Made by a program: the position numbers and the translations under genes. This document shows, piece after piece, positions 18,341 through 27,978 of a stretch of DNA of 28,056 nt (positions are counted from its first letter, which is position 1; every line of letters starts with the position of its first letter). The stretch covers positions 77,287,718 to 77,315,773 of the forward strand of contig NC_087064.1 in NCBI RefSeq assembly GCF_963678635.1, given 5' to 3'. The notes under the pieces are model-generated. The model did not search any database, had not been told where the DNA came from, and worked only from the letters and a program-made list of their open reading frames with translations. Origin of the DNA: Symsagittifera roscoffensis. Taxonomy: Eukaryota; Xenacoelomorpha; Acoela; Convolutidae.

Positions 18341-18980
18341 TATTAAACATTTTGCAGTGTGGGTAAGTCCTACCCCCACTCCCCGGACAAAATATCCTTC
18401 GACGTCCCCGTCATTCGCAGACCGGATAGTAAGTTGATGTTGGACACAGGAATGAGTAACTTCCCTTCATGAGCTGCTTAGGAAGGTTCACCGTTGTCAT
18501 TTTTATGTGTTTCTCGCTCTTGCGATCTAGGTCCTGAATCGTGACACTGGTTTCCTTTTGATCTGATGTCATTTCGTTTAACCACTCCAAAACGCTCAGT
18601 TTTGATAATTCTTGTTCGTATGACTGCTGCTGCTCGTCGTCAAACTCCACTTTACGTTTAGACCAATCGTCGATCTATTCCTCGTCTGGATCAATGACAA
18701 TGTCTATATCCTAAAGACCCACTAGGTCTTTCATTTTTTTTCAGATCTATCTTGTCCACTACGAAGTCGTCTCCCTAAGGATTATATTTTTTGCGGGTCT
18801 CTTCCTGTCACTTTGTCTTGTCTGCGTTTAAAAGGGTAGATTTGGTTCAATGTTCTTGGGAACTTCTATCTGCGCGGGTTTTTTTTTCCAGTACTCTTCC
18901 GCAAATGGTAAGGTTTCCGCATCCGCCTCAATTGTTTCATTAGGATCCAGGTCCAGCGGCGGACTTGTTCCTTCTTCCAG
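18341..18980 (-). pseudogene. Pol acidic tail, within the chimeric insert
   Basis: This begins in mid-Pol-tail with LEEGTSPPLDLDPNE, fused directly to LEEKLTV of the large gene, and goes on to AEEYWKKKPAQIEVPKN. Then 18650-18411 has SYEQELSKLSVLEWLNEM, KETSVTIQDLDRKSEKHIK and so on. It ends in the GGGTAAGTCCTACCC motif at 18361-18375. The sequence is closer to a functional reading than the L tail in places. Its position inside the large gene shows that it is a misplaced piece of Pol. Confidence 0.68.
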
Positions 18981-19500
18981 CACTGTCAACTTTTCTTCCA
19001 ATATAATTCCTAGCTTGATTTGCGGACTGGCAAAACTACTTGTTGTGGATATTCTGCAAAACCAGAGTTTCAAAAACACAGCTTGTTCATAGTCGAAGTA
19101 ACAATCACGTATATCCTCATTGAAGAAAGGATTGTACGCCAGTCCACCAACTCCCGTAAATATCTAATAGCGTTTGTAAGCGCAAAGTCTTCGCCAGTTC
19201 CTTGCCTTTTCTCACCATTTCGTACAGGTTTTCTAGCGCTGGCACTGACATCTGTTCCAACATGAGCCGGGCGAAACAGAGAGCGTCTCTCGTTTCGCAC
19301 ACGCTACCGCCACTCCTTAACAGATCATTAGGTCTCCTAAATGAGTCACCAAGCGCACCTTCTCTTCTTTCGACCTTTTCCTTTCTTCCGAATCGTACTC
19401 TACCATCATCAGTCCAGTGATACACTAAGCAAGCCTTAGTTGCAGCTCAGTTCTGACTTACGGTATTTCTATCAGAGCATGTATTTTCGGAGAAGTGGCG
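18981..19500 (-). pseudogene. Large gene, copy R: first half of the cysteine-containing module
   Basis: 19425-19117 reads VCETRDALCFARLMLEQMSV, PALENLYEMVRKGKELAKTL and RLQTLLDIYG, matching AKRGDALCFFRFILE and LQALLDIHQ of copy L. After shifts come YNPFFNEGIHDCYFDYEQAV-like sequence and FCRISTTSSFASPQIKLGII (19079-19000). Similarity to L stops at LEEK, where the Pol insert begins. Confidence 0.58.
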
Positions 19501-20133
19501 TAGTTATACTGCCCTCCACGGCAAACTCCACAGTTGATCCACCGTATCCCTGTGCATTTTGGAAGAGGCGAACGTTCCATGAGACTTCTGCTTCATCGTT
19601 GTGCTCTTGATGATTTCTTCAAAGGAAACATTCCATGGCATTTTTGCTTTCTAGAGCAATCAGATGCCCTCTAGCCGAGTTCCTGTATTCCTTCATTTCC
19701 ATGTACTCACCGGCGGGATCGTCCATTGGTTAGCTACCGTGCAGACCTCCTCCATAAAAGCAACTCTATCCATGCCACAGCATGTTCTGTTCTCATGATC
19801 ACGGTGGTGAACTTCCCACTCTTTTCTGGCAGGGTTCCCAAGAAAAGTACTCGGGCTGCGCTCGGACTTTTTTCTACTGGGTGGAGGTTCCAATAAAAAT
19901 TTTTGTGTAATAGTTTCACTCTTGCCATGAGAGCTGCTCTTCGGCAAGTTATGGGCTGCATTCATGAAGGCTGAGGGAGGTTCCATCGTGGAAGTTTCAT
20001 CTTCCGCTGGTTCAGTCTTCCCCGCCACCGTCTCTGTTTCGTCTTCCGCCAGGAAGTTGAAGTCCAGGCTGGACGGGCAACCCAATGAGGCCTTGTCGTC
20101 AACCTTTTCCACTTGGTCTGGATCCTGCTCCAT
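19501..20133 (-). pseudogene. Large gene, copy R: Ser/Pro/Glu-rich linker
   Basis: 20133-19693 reads EQDPDQVEKVDDKASLG, an acidic ETETVAGKTEPAEDETS run, and a basic-polar part (FLLEPPPSRKKSERSPSTF). Below 19693 the frame is broken by several stops. This block has no counterpart in copy L, because L lost it by deletion. It is low-complexity and probably disordered. Confidence 0.5.
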
Positions 20134-20650
20134 TGGTTCTTCCGATCTTCTTGTTCTTCGTCATCTTGCTCTTTTCTCTTCCCCGATCCTGAAGGCCCTT
20201 GTTTATCAATCCTCGTTTCGACTGAAAGCTTCGGCACGACTAGTTCACCTGCTGACCGGTCTTCACGTTCCTCGTATCTTATCACAACTTCTTCGCAACC
20301 AAAGGGAGTTAGAGCAGTCCTGGTCAGCAGCTTCCCAGTAATTGCCAACTCTGGCCTCTCATTAAGAACTATCAGTGCAGCCTCCTGCAAGCCTGCTTTC
20401 CATCTGGTAATGGTTGGCGCCAGGTCAAACTTGGCCCATTCTTCCTCGAGTTTTCCAGGTTTTGGAGTAGCTGCGTTGGTCACTCTTTTCGCCGTCGACT
20501 CGTCCACGTATGCAAACTGCGTATATTGCAGCAAGGCAGCGTTTCTGCCTACAGAGCACGGGTCCATCGATTCAGAGAACTTTGCCATCCTCTTCCGTTG
20601 GTTTCAAACGCTCGCAGCCTGATAGCGCTCCGAGCAACATTCTACGGATT
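20134..20650 (-). pseudogene. Large gene, copy R: region of unknown function before the acidic linker
   Basis: The frame 20588-19962 is coding down to about 20134 (SESMDPCSVGRNAALLQYTQ, TAKRVTNAATPKPGKLEEEW, TALTPFGCEEVVIRYEERED). It then shifts to the next frame. It is in phase with the upstream pieces (21038-20649), separated only by stops. It is absent from copy L, and no domain is recognised. Confidence 0.52.
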
Positions 20651-21625
20651 AGGGGAAGTTCTGGTATTTCTTCTCGCATCCTCTTATAATCGCCTCAGTC
20701 TTCCGTTTTTTCCAAACTTTCAGGTACGAGGCTAACAATTGAGTAATTATTGTTATCTCGCTATTTGTTTTATCGTAAGGTCGCAAAATCCAGAGCTTTG
20801 GGAACACTTTGAGATGCGCACTGTCCACTTCACCCACTCAATCGCGGAAGTTGAAATTCACCGCACTCATGTCGGGCTCTGCTATTCTCGCATACAGCAA
20901 ATCTTCGCTCATCGCCTTAAGTAGTAAATACTGTTCGCAACAATTGAGTGTACTCCCGTCCACTACTGAATTGAGTTTCATGTAAAACACCGATCTCCTG
21001 TAGGCTTCTACTTTCGCGTCAGGAAATACGAACGTCATTCAGGACCGTACACCACCGTCACAACCCTGCTGACGCCCGCGAAGATTGCTAAGGGATCTGT
21101 ACTCATCGCTAGGCATAAATCGGTGAGTAGGGGCATGCCTCCTACATAACTTGGCATGTCCTCCTCTCTTTCAATTGTCTTATCTTCTCCTGTGCCAAAA
21201 CAATTCTGCTGCAACAGGTTTTGATTTAGGGTGGGTCTTAAGTACCGCGTTTTCATGTCAATTTTTTTTATATTCTCCCTCATTGGTTCGGGGAAACGGG
21301 TTAAGGTCATCAACTCACCTAGCTTTCCGTTTGTTTTGGCAATCAATGCCAGATGTCCGTCCAGTCGAAGATTCTGTATTCCTTCGGTCAGCAGCACGGC
21401 TCTTCCTTTTCTGAGTTTTTTTGATCCGAACAACACAAACAGTACCAGGATCACCACTATAAACAATTCCTCATAGCCTTGAGAAATTCCCGTATTAGAT
21501 AGCGAGAGAGTCCTGGGTAGATTTTCGCCTGCTCCCAACCCTTCCAACATGCTGTCCGTCCTCTCAAAACTTTCTTCTCTTCGCAAGATCTCTGCCCAGA
21601 ATGGCTCGAATGTCGTCTGGCACAT
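20649..21625 (-). pseudogene. Large gene, copy R: membrane segment and following helical region
   Basis: 21625-21035 reads MCQTTFEPFW, TDSMLEGLGAG and then the hydrophobic run ELFIVVILVLFVLFG (21469-21425), a likely transmembrane helix. After it come VLLTEGIQNLRLDGHLALIA, LTRFPEPMREN, EEDMPSYVGGMPLLTDLCLA and IFAGVSRVVTVVYGPE. A shift at about 21036 continues with FPDAKVEAYRRSVFYMKLNS and CCEQYLLLKAMSEDLLYARI. A stop at 20838-20840 precedes LKVFPKLWIL and a Lys/Arg-rich stretch. L matches only the first third. Confidence 0.58.
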
Positions 21626-21639
21626 CCTGACCTCAAACT

Positions 21640-22535
21640 CCTTCGACTACTCTGCTACGCTTTCCGCTAGATTCAGTTCTCTTACGAGGTAAGCGTGGAT
21701 CTTCGCGATCATCGGTGGGCCCCGCTCAAAAGCGTCCATGCCTAACGCTGCTACTCGAGGCGTCAAGTGCAACCAGTTGTTCGCTTCCGGTTTTGTTTGC
21801 AGAAACATAGCTTCCAAGTGAGATTTTGTTTCTTTGGCGTTCTGCTTCTTACTTTTTTCTCGACCTTCATTCCTCTGAGCCGCAGGTCATTTGGCATTTC
21901 TACTACGACTTGATAATCGTCATCAATTCCTGGCTTCATCTTGAGTTGTCTGCTGAATTTGGACAGCTCCATTCCCAACACTTTGTCCAACAGGAGCATT
22001 TGCAGCAAATGGTCCTTCAATCTTTTCACGGCGTTCGAGATATCCGACCATATTGCAGGCAACTCTGACCGAAGTAATTTCAAAATTGTCGCTTCTACTT
22101 CGCGGTTTGGGGCAGGTATGTTCACATCAAGTTCCCTTCTGAGAGGAGCGTAATTATTGCTTATACAAAATTCAATCCATCCGGGAGGTGCGCATATCCT
22201 GGGGATAACACAAATACTGGCTTCAGAGTTATATTCTGGACTCCGCCTTCTTTTAACACGCCCTTCATCTTGCCGATGGACTCCGGAACGTCGTTGATTG
22301 CTGGCCACACAGCAGGCTCTGCTTCGCTGGCTCTCTTAGTCTGCTCAGGAGAACTCTGCTGTGCAAATGATCGCTGATGCCGGCAAAAACAATCGTTACC
22401 GGATTCATTTCTGTTTGCCGTTGAACCCCCAATGCCAACAATATCCAGGTCTATTTCTGCCAAATTAATCACTTCGGGCCAGAACAAAGACTTGGAGCTG
22501 TTCACAAAGTCCGAGTTCGCAATCACTAGCATCTT
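21640..22535 (-). pseudogene. Large gene, copy R: SGNH-like domain 2
   Basis: Block I reads MLVIANSDFV near 22532, with Ser kept though GDS has become ANS. Block II-like DLDIVGIGGSTANR follows. The block III equivalent is in a shifted frame, TIVFAGISDHLHSR, where Asn of GxND is Ser (copy L keeps GIND). Then VFVLSPGYAHLPDGL, a stop at 22161-22163, IPAPNREVEA, SELPAIWSDISNAV and KFSRQLKMKPGIDDDY follow. Together the copies show a complete second SGNH-like fold with unusual active-site motifs. Confidence 0.62.
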
Positions 22536-23330
22536 GGCCTATCTCATCTCTGCTTTGTCGTAGGCAGTGAAGATGGTCTCGTCAACATTGAACTTTAATT
22601 CACCATATGTTTCTTTATCACCTTCTTGCGTTAATTGTTTTGAATAAGCTCTCTCCTTCAGATGATCTGGAAGCGCTCGCACCTGTTTGAACATCTTCAC
22701 CTGTTGCCCGGTGGGTGCTCTCTTTGCCAAGAATCTTCCCCGTCTGTCCTCTCTAGTTTGCTCGCTGTGATTCATTGTTACATCTTGCTATGGTCTGTCT
22801 TTCACAACATCCATAGTGCTGTTCGAGGGCAGTGCCTCGAGGTCAGCCAATCGCAACGCTGTTGAAGAGCTGGAGTTGGTTTCCACCGCTATCAACCAGT
22901 TTACTCCTACGATCGTATAAAGTCCGTTTACTGGCAACCTCGCGCCGTTCAGCTTTCTCATCGCATCATCTGCAAATCTTAATGTTTGCAGATTCGTCAA
23001 ATATTGTTTAAAAATGTGCCAAGAGAAAGTGTCGAAAGTGTCGATCAGGGCTTTTCTATCTCTACGTCGCTTTTCCCTGCTCACAGTCGTCGTCGTCGTC
23101 GTCTCTAATGTGGAGGTGCATGAGGTCGTGTCTGTCTGATTGACTTGTCCCGACATAGTCCTTCTTGCTGCTGCCTCTGCCAGTCGGTCCAATGCGGCTG
23201 ACCTTTGCTCCTGATTGCTCGAACTCTGCACTATTTGTGGCGCGGTTGAGACTAATCCCAAGCGTGTCTCGAGATTAATTCGTACAAAAGTTGAAATTGC
23301 CGGCACGTTCGACTCTTCCTCCGTTCTCAA
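22536..23330 (-). pseudogene. Large gene, copy R: linker between SGNH domains
   Basis: One frame runs from 23330 to 22161 with only two internal stops (22788-22790 and 22539-22541), so this is the best preserved coding stretch of the copy. It begins NVPAISTFVRINLETRLG, passes a Thr run from a GTC repeat (23086-23103), then FSWHIFKQYLTNLQTLRF, LPVNGLYTIVGVNWLIAV and RAPTGQQVKMFKQV. It matches copy L from 5520 to 6307. Confidence 0.62.
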
Positions 23331-24121
23331 TAGTCCAGTTTCGAATAGTTGAGTTGAGCCACTAATTCGTCTAATCGTTTTTGGAAGACACGGCTCATCC
23401 AGACTTGTCCTTCTATATTGTCAAAGTATATTCCATCAGTTGTGAATGTGGCTTGATCCAGAGCTTCCATCTCGTGCTCCATGTCCACTAGAATAATTCG
23501 TCCAGCATTGCGAATTGCCAGATTACGCACCTTGTTATTCCCTCTCACAACTCTCTCATAGTGTCTTCTCGCTACAGCTGACTGCGTTTTTGCATTCAGT
23601 GGTACAGTGCAGACAGTCATTATCGGGCACTGAAGTTTCTGCCACACCGCACTAATCAAGCACACTAGCATTGCTTCCCATTGACTCTCTTCTGAGACTG
23701 AGCTTCTGGATACGTTGTTCAAAATACGTTGTCCTATCAAAATCATCAAATCTACAATTCTGCCCGGATTCATCAACTCAACCATTCGATATAGCTGGGC
23801 TACTGTGGCACCACCGAATTCCATCACCGTAGTGATCCATGAGGTTGTCACGTTCTGTAAAACTCTCGCAAGACTATCGTCCAAAATCAAATGTAATGTG
23901 CCGAGGGCTAGTTGCTGCATATTTATTGCCTGAATCCATGCTGATCTACTGAAACATGCTCGCATGTCGGTTTCCGGCACTACCGTAAAGCTATTTTTGA
24001 TCTGGTTTATTTTCTGTGTAACGAGCATACGTGAAAAATTCTTCTTCGGCATCTTCCTGACATTTCTGCTGGAGGTTTTTCCTGACTCCGTCTTCGTACC
24101 AGCTCCTGTTTTCTTCATCAC
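23327..24121 (-). pseudogene. Large gene, copy R: SGNH-hydrolase-like domain 1
   Basis: A single open frame of 264 residues, one of the longest intact coding frames in the window. Block I is LILDDSLARVL (Ser at codon 83; Gly of GDS has become Asp). Block II is FGGATVAQLYRMVELMNPGR. Block III is LIGQRILNNVS, where a small insertion splits the GTNN of copy L. Block V is FTTDGIYFDNIEGQ, in which the D-x-x-H pair has Asp (229) but Tyr (232) for His. The SGNH fold is clear, but the His is lost here as well, by a different substitution than in copy L. Confidence 0.78.
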
Positions 24122-24251
24122 TTCCGCGGACAGCTATACTCTGCCGGTCATCCTGGGCGTAGTCGCTTTCCAGTAACCTACGATAGAGTTCGTCTATGAC
24201 TGGCCCCACGTAGACCTCGGCTAAAACCATCAGTTTGTCAAAGTTGTCCAT
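23990..24251 (-). pseudogene. Large gene, copy R: N-terminus with internal deletion
   Basis: The start codon is ATG at 24249-24251 (MDNFDKLMVLAEVYVGPVID), shared with the L start at 3785. After YRRLLESDYAQDD the sequence jumps to a part that in L lies at about 4690, removing some 0.8 kb including the coiled coil. A shift then brings in the SGNH frame, which overlaps from 24121. Confidence 0.62.
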
Positions 24252-24590
24252 TCTGATTCAATTCGATTGTTTGATTTCAATAAATTGATTCGTAACAGTT
24301 TGAAACTTAGAAATTGAACTGATCAATCAGGATCTAAATACGAAGTCATGAGTATCACCTGTGTCAATTTTTCTCCAAATTTGTTTCAAAATGTATTTTA
24401 AGAACAGTCAGATAAAAAGACTTTGATGGTAAATAAATTAAAACTCAATTTAGTCTAAAATCTCGGAGACTGATTTAATAGTGGACAATTCACACTTTGG
24501 ATCTATTCCTAGAATTATTGTCTGACCATTCGTGGTCACTAACCTTTCTAAATCCAAGATCCTATTAACGAAACATATATCACATAACAC
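24252..24590 (-). other. Intergenic stretch between macro frame and large gene
   Basis: AT-rich sequence with no coding frame. Copy L has about 145 bp in the equivalent place (3639-3784). A short tandem repeat of CCTACACTCAA lies at its edge (24593-24614). A promoter or splice signal for the large gene could be here, but I cannot point to one. Confidence 0.4.
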
Positions 24591-25140
24591 TTCCTACACT
24601 CAACCTACACTCAACCTATACTTTAATACTATTTCTTGTGTAGATACACTTCTATGTCGGTATCAGAAAAAGTTATGTGTATCAGCTCCCGAGGATGCAG
24701 TCGTCCTCTGTTTGGGTCATACACAGGAAGCCAGAGTTGTTTTGCTCCGCTCTCCACTAGGAATGGACCTAGTCTTCTCAGGGACAAAACCAATCTTCAG
24801 GGTCCACGTGCTGCTTTTCCGTCGCCCTCGTTTCCAAGAAGCACAAGTTCTTCCCTGGTATTTGCGAAGCCTCTGGGGCAGAGTTGCTACACCCCCTTTC
24901 ACTGGTCTTTGCTTCCATAAAAATCTATGTTCTTCTATTTTCTCCTGAAGTCGGTGAATAATGCTGTTCTAAAACTCATATCCCCGTTGAGAGCTATGGC
25001 ACACGTCCTATCCGTGAGTATAAAATCGCTGTCTGTTAGTATTATGCTACTTGAGTATTCTCTTGGCAAGCTAAATTATGACTCTACGCTCCCTGTGTCT
25101 GGTTTACAGGGTCATCATCTGTTTCTGCCATTAAATCACC
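24591..25140 (-). pseudogene. Macro domain, copy R
   Basis: Frames on the - strand read LTDSDFILTDRTCAIAL, DMSFRTALFTDFRRK (then a stop), GVATLPQRLRKYQGRTC, and in another frame LCFLETRATEKQHVDPEDW. Pieces matching LPVYDPN and LHPREL follow, then VYLHKK. The order and motifs follow the copy at 3204-3638. At least three frames are used, so this is a decayed copy. It supports the macro-domain call by repeating the same conserved positions independently. Confidence 0.62.
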
Positions 25141-25465
25141 TGTTTCTCTTGCAATATTTTAATTTTATATGATTAAATATGCAGTGTGGGTAAGTCCTAC
25201 CCCCAGACCCCGGAAAAAATATCCATCGACGTCCGTATCGATCGCATACCGGATTTTAATTTGAGGTTGGACGAAGCAATGAACAACGGCCTTTCCTGGG
25301 TTGCCCAGGAAGGATCACATTTGTCACTCTTTGTATGCTTCATGGTCTCGCAGTCTACGTCCTGAATCGTGACACTGGTTTCCTTAGGGACTGACGTTTT
25401 TTCTTTCAAACACTCTAAGACGCACAAGTTTGTCCATTCCTTCTCGTATGACCATTCCTTCTCGA
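25141..25465 (-). pseudogene. Pol acidic tail, copy R
   Basis: The - strand frame ending at 25197 reads EKEWTNLCVLECLKEKTSV, KETSVTIQDVDCETMKHTK, RPLFIASSNLKLKSGMRSI and MDIFSGVWG, parallel to the L tail at 2880-3076. It begins directly after integrase, because the integrase C-terminus and the first half of the tail are deleted. It ends at the GGGTAAGTCCTACCC motif (25188-25202). Confidence 0.66.
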
Positions 25466-25850
25466 AACCAGAGTCCGATGTAGTCTTTCTACTAAGCCAT
25501 TCGCCTGGTGACGGTACGTCTTTGAATGAGCCTGGGCTGCCTGAGAACGTCTCATGAGCTCCATAGAAAGCTCTCCTACAAAAGCAGTTCCACTTTCTGG
25601 GTGGAATGTAATCGGGCATCCATGTCTGGCTATCCATGTAATGATCAGATGATCGCATATTTCTTAAGCTGAGGCCGTTATGCAGGGCACGGCATCTGCA
25701 TATTTTTTAAAGTGGTCGAACATTTTTAGGATCTGATTGTAACTACTGTCTGTCATACATATCTTCTGGTGATCGATCTGCACCACTTCATTAAACTACG
25801 ATGACTTGATTGACTGTTATGGGAATCGCAACATCCTAGGATTTTTCACC
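25466..25850 (-). pseudogene. Integrase catalytic core, copy R
   Basis: One frame holds the core. First Asp is in FNEVVQIDHQK (codon 25772-25774). The second acidic position is in FHPESG, where Asp is replaced by Glu (25595-25597). The catalytic Glu is in ANGLVER (25487-25489). The spacing between the second and third acidic residues is exactly 35 residues, the D,D-35-E arrangement of retroviral-type integrases. A stop lies at ITASA* between the first two. The core is followed by HRTLVS and then the Pol-tail junction. The zinc-finger half is missing: the frame reads TAYLSYQQVKNPR, where CxxC has become YxxY. Confidence 0.85.
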
Positions 25851-26290
25851 TGCTGGTACGACAGATAAGCTGTCACCTGCTTTATATCTGTGCATGACCT
25901 TATCATCTTCTCTCCTTTTGCAAGCAACGATGCCATTTGTTCAGATAGAACCGTCCCTCTTTCCGTACATAGTACTGTCTCAATATCCGGTAAGTAGCTT
26001 TTTATAGATCTGCTTTTTCTGGTGCCCCATTTTTGATCCACCTTTCCAAGCTATTTGTCATACTTTCATTTCTCTGCGCTCTTAGTTAGTAGGAGTAAGT
26101 ACCTCTTAATAAGTACCTCGCCTTCAAATATGTCTTCATGACTGTTCAGCTCATCAGGCTGATATGCGTCATCTTGCATCATAATACACCATATCTTTAC
26201 CAGTTACTTTGTCTCCTGTTTGAATAGTTCAGGTTGCTTTTATTCTTTCAAAGCCTCAGATCAACTTTATGCTCAGATTTGGTAATGCAA
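25851..26290 (-). pseudogene. Pol linker before integrase, copy R
   Basis: Short matches to L 1180-1500 in shifting frames: QPDEL, then RAQRNESMTN and LERWIKNGAPEKADL, then YRILRQYY and EGRFYLNK. Homology to copy L disappears near 26290, which is the 5' truncation point of this copy. Confidence 0.55.
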
Positions 26291-26299
26291 GTTGTTCTC

Positions 26300-27870
26300 T
26301 AATCTTGTTCTAGAACAGAGCCCAATTCTCAAGAACGTCAATCGCTAGTATCTTCCCTTTTCAGTACTTTAAAGGTTGCTACTCAAAATTGAAGTAAGCG
26401 GACCCCTTACCCCTTTCCGGAAGGGATTTCCACAATTCCACAGTCCAGTCTGCAGCTAAAGCTTCTGGAATTCGCAATTGTAAGCGGATTCCGCGCAACC
26501 TAAGTGATTTTGCAAATGTTAGTGATATCCGCCGATTTTGTAAATTGTAAGTGGATGCTGCAATTTTTGTTTTTAAATTGAACTTAACCAATTCTTGCAT
26601 TCGCACAATTAAAAGCTAATCTGCTAATGTTAACTAGCACTGCGGAATTTAAAAACATGACTCAATTATTTTCAGCGGAGTCCGCGAAATTTATTTAAAT
26701 CATTGATTAACTAAATCGAAAGGTGTACCAGCTAATTTTTAAATCAGTTGACTGGTTTAGAAACAGCAATCCATGAATTATTTTTTTTCAGTTTGTTTAA
26801 TTGGCAGGAATTGCGACTGAAGTTAATGGGTAGTTTAGCAAAAAATGAGATCGAAATTAGAAGTGAATTGAAGCAGGAATTGTGATCAAAGTTTGGGGGT
26901 AAGCTGGTAGGAGTTTTGCTCGAAGTTAATGGGTAGTTCTGCAGAAAATGAGATCGAAATTAGAAGTAAATTGAAGCAGGAATTGTGATCAAAGTTTGGG
27001 GGTAAGCTGGTAGGAGTTTTGCTCGAAGTTAATGGGTAGTTCTGCAGAAAATGAGATCGAAATTAGAAGTAAATTGAGGCAGGAATTGTGATCAAAGTTT
27101 GGGGATAAGTTGGCAGGAGTTGTGATCGAACGTTTGGGGGTAGCTCAACTGTTAGAACTAATTGAGACTGAACTCCCTTAAAGAATTAATTTAAAATGTT
27201 ACTAACTATGTAACTGGAACCTGCAAAAAAAATTCTTTACATTTTGCGGATTCCGCTTACATTTGGGGATTCCGGGACAACTCCTTTTTACTACACACAT
27301 ATTTCATCATTTGTTTGTGGATTCCACAAATTGTTCCGTATTCTGCAAATACTGTTAGGGATTCTTCAAAATTATTTTGATTTAGCAGCGAGTTTGAGCG
27401 GTGTACAGCAATTTTGTACAGTGCTATAGCTATTGGTTTGTGGAATCCAAAACAGCGAAAAAAAATCAAAGAAAAGTAGCAATGTTTCAGATTTTGCAAC
27501 AAACCTGGTTTTAACCTGTTGCGGAGCCCGCTTACACTTCACAAAAAGCAGAATTTGGCCTCGAAAAAAAATCAGCGCGACCTTTATAAAAGTGTGAACT
27601 GCGGTCATCGACTCAAAAAATTGCAGTGTCCTTGAAAGGTTTGACTCGCCAGTTTCTATCAACGTCTTAGTCGGGACGATGGTGCAAAAGAAACAATCAA
27701 AAAATAATGTGTCGGAAAAAATCTATTATGTTGTTGCTAGTTTTCTGAAAGAATCCAGTCGACAAAATTATTTGTTTCTCGTCGTCAGTGGATTCACTCA
27801 GTGAACATCTTTTTGATCAGTTTTTTTCTTCTTCTGCAAATCACATTGGGAAATGATTTGGAATATGCGT
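26300..27870. other. AT-rich intergenic DNA with inverted palindromic motifs
   Basis: No gene is supported here. A motif close to GTAAGCGGATTCCGC occurs in one orientation at about 26394-26560. It occurs in the other orientation (GCGGATTCCGCTTAC and GCGGAGCCCGCTTACAC) at about 27244-27290 and 27521-27540, flanking a short tandem array. This layout would fit a non-autonomous DNA transposon of about 1.15 kb (about 26390-27541) with degenerate inverted ends. No transposase frame is seen. Confidence 0.35.
26819..27128 (+). repeat. Tandem repeat, 3 x 103 bp
   Basis: Units start with GAAGTTAATGGGTAG at 26819, 26922 and 27025, period 103 bp. Units 2 and 3 are nearly identical; unit 1 and the end of unit 3 are more diverged. 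No coding potential. Confidence 0.9.
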
Positions 27871-27873
27871 ATT

Positions 27874-27978
27874 CTATTTATTTCCAGGTTTGCTGACTTG
27901 GATCCACTGGTTCTCACTCCTCTTCTGGGCCAGTTCCTCCTCCGAGAAGTCGCACTCTATCCCGAACTTCTCTCTCAC
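27874..27978 (-). CDS. SKP1-like: Last coding exon of an SKP1-like gene (partial, host gene)
   Basis: On the - strand, after a pyrimidine-rich intron end TTTCCTTTGTACCCAG, an open exon reads VREKFGIECDFSEEELAQ, KRSENQW and a short IQVSKPGNK end, then TAG at 27874-27876. The series F-I-x-x-DF-(T/S)-E-E-E-x-AQ-x-R-x-ENQW is the conserved C-terminus of SKP1, the adaptor that links F-box proteins to cullin in SCF ubiquitin ligases. This end binds the F-box. The exon is phase 0 and codes 34 residues; upstream exons lie beyond the window. The nine residues after ENQW differ from the usual short WCEEK-type end. It could be a diverged paralogue or a pseudogene. It is the only clear host gene here. 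Confidence 0.8.
   Translation of the reverse strand: MREKFGIECDFSEEELAQKRSENQWIQVSKPGNK

Larger units (their letters stand above)
14771..26290 (-). mobile_element. Giant Ty3/gypsy-like retroelement, copy R (decayed, inverted relative to copy L)
   Basis: On the - strand the order from 26290 down to 14771 repeats copy L: pre-integrase linker, integrase core, Pol tail, macro-domain frame, the large SGNH-containing gene, and the 3' region. Peptide motifs match segment by segment, for example ETSVTIQDVD, MNPGRI and LPDGL. Similarity to copy L ends near 26290, so RT and RNase H are missing. Internal changes are: loss of the integrase zinc-finger half, a deletion from the end of the integrase core into the Pol tail, a deletion of the coiled-coil part of the large gene, a chimeric insertion at about 18060-18980, and a triplicated 3' unit. 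All frames carry stops. Confidence 0.85.

Noticed and set aside
20113-20622. 169-codon + strand frame and neighbouring + strand frames at 19-23 kb
   Set aside because: These are antisense to copy R, whose - strand frames carry the shared motifs.
23086-23103. GTC microsatellite (6 units)
   Set aside because: It lies in frame in the linker as a Thr run. Too short to be notable alone.
26311-26345. AACAGAGCCC on the + strand resembling the DNRAL codons of RNase H at 28-39
   Set aside because: Only about ten bases match, it is in the wrong orientation for copy R, and flanking sequence gives no RNase H peptide.
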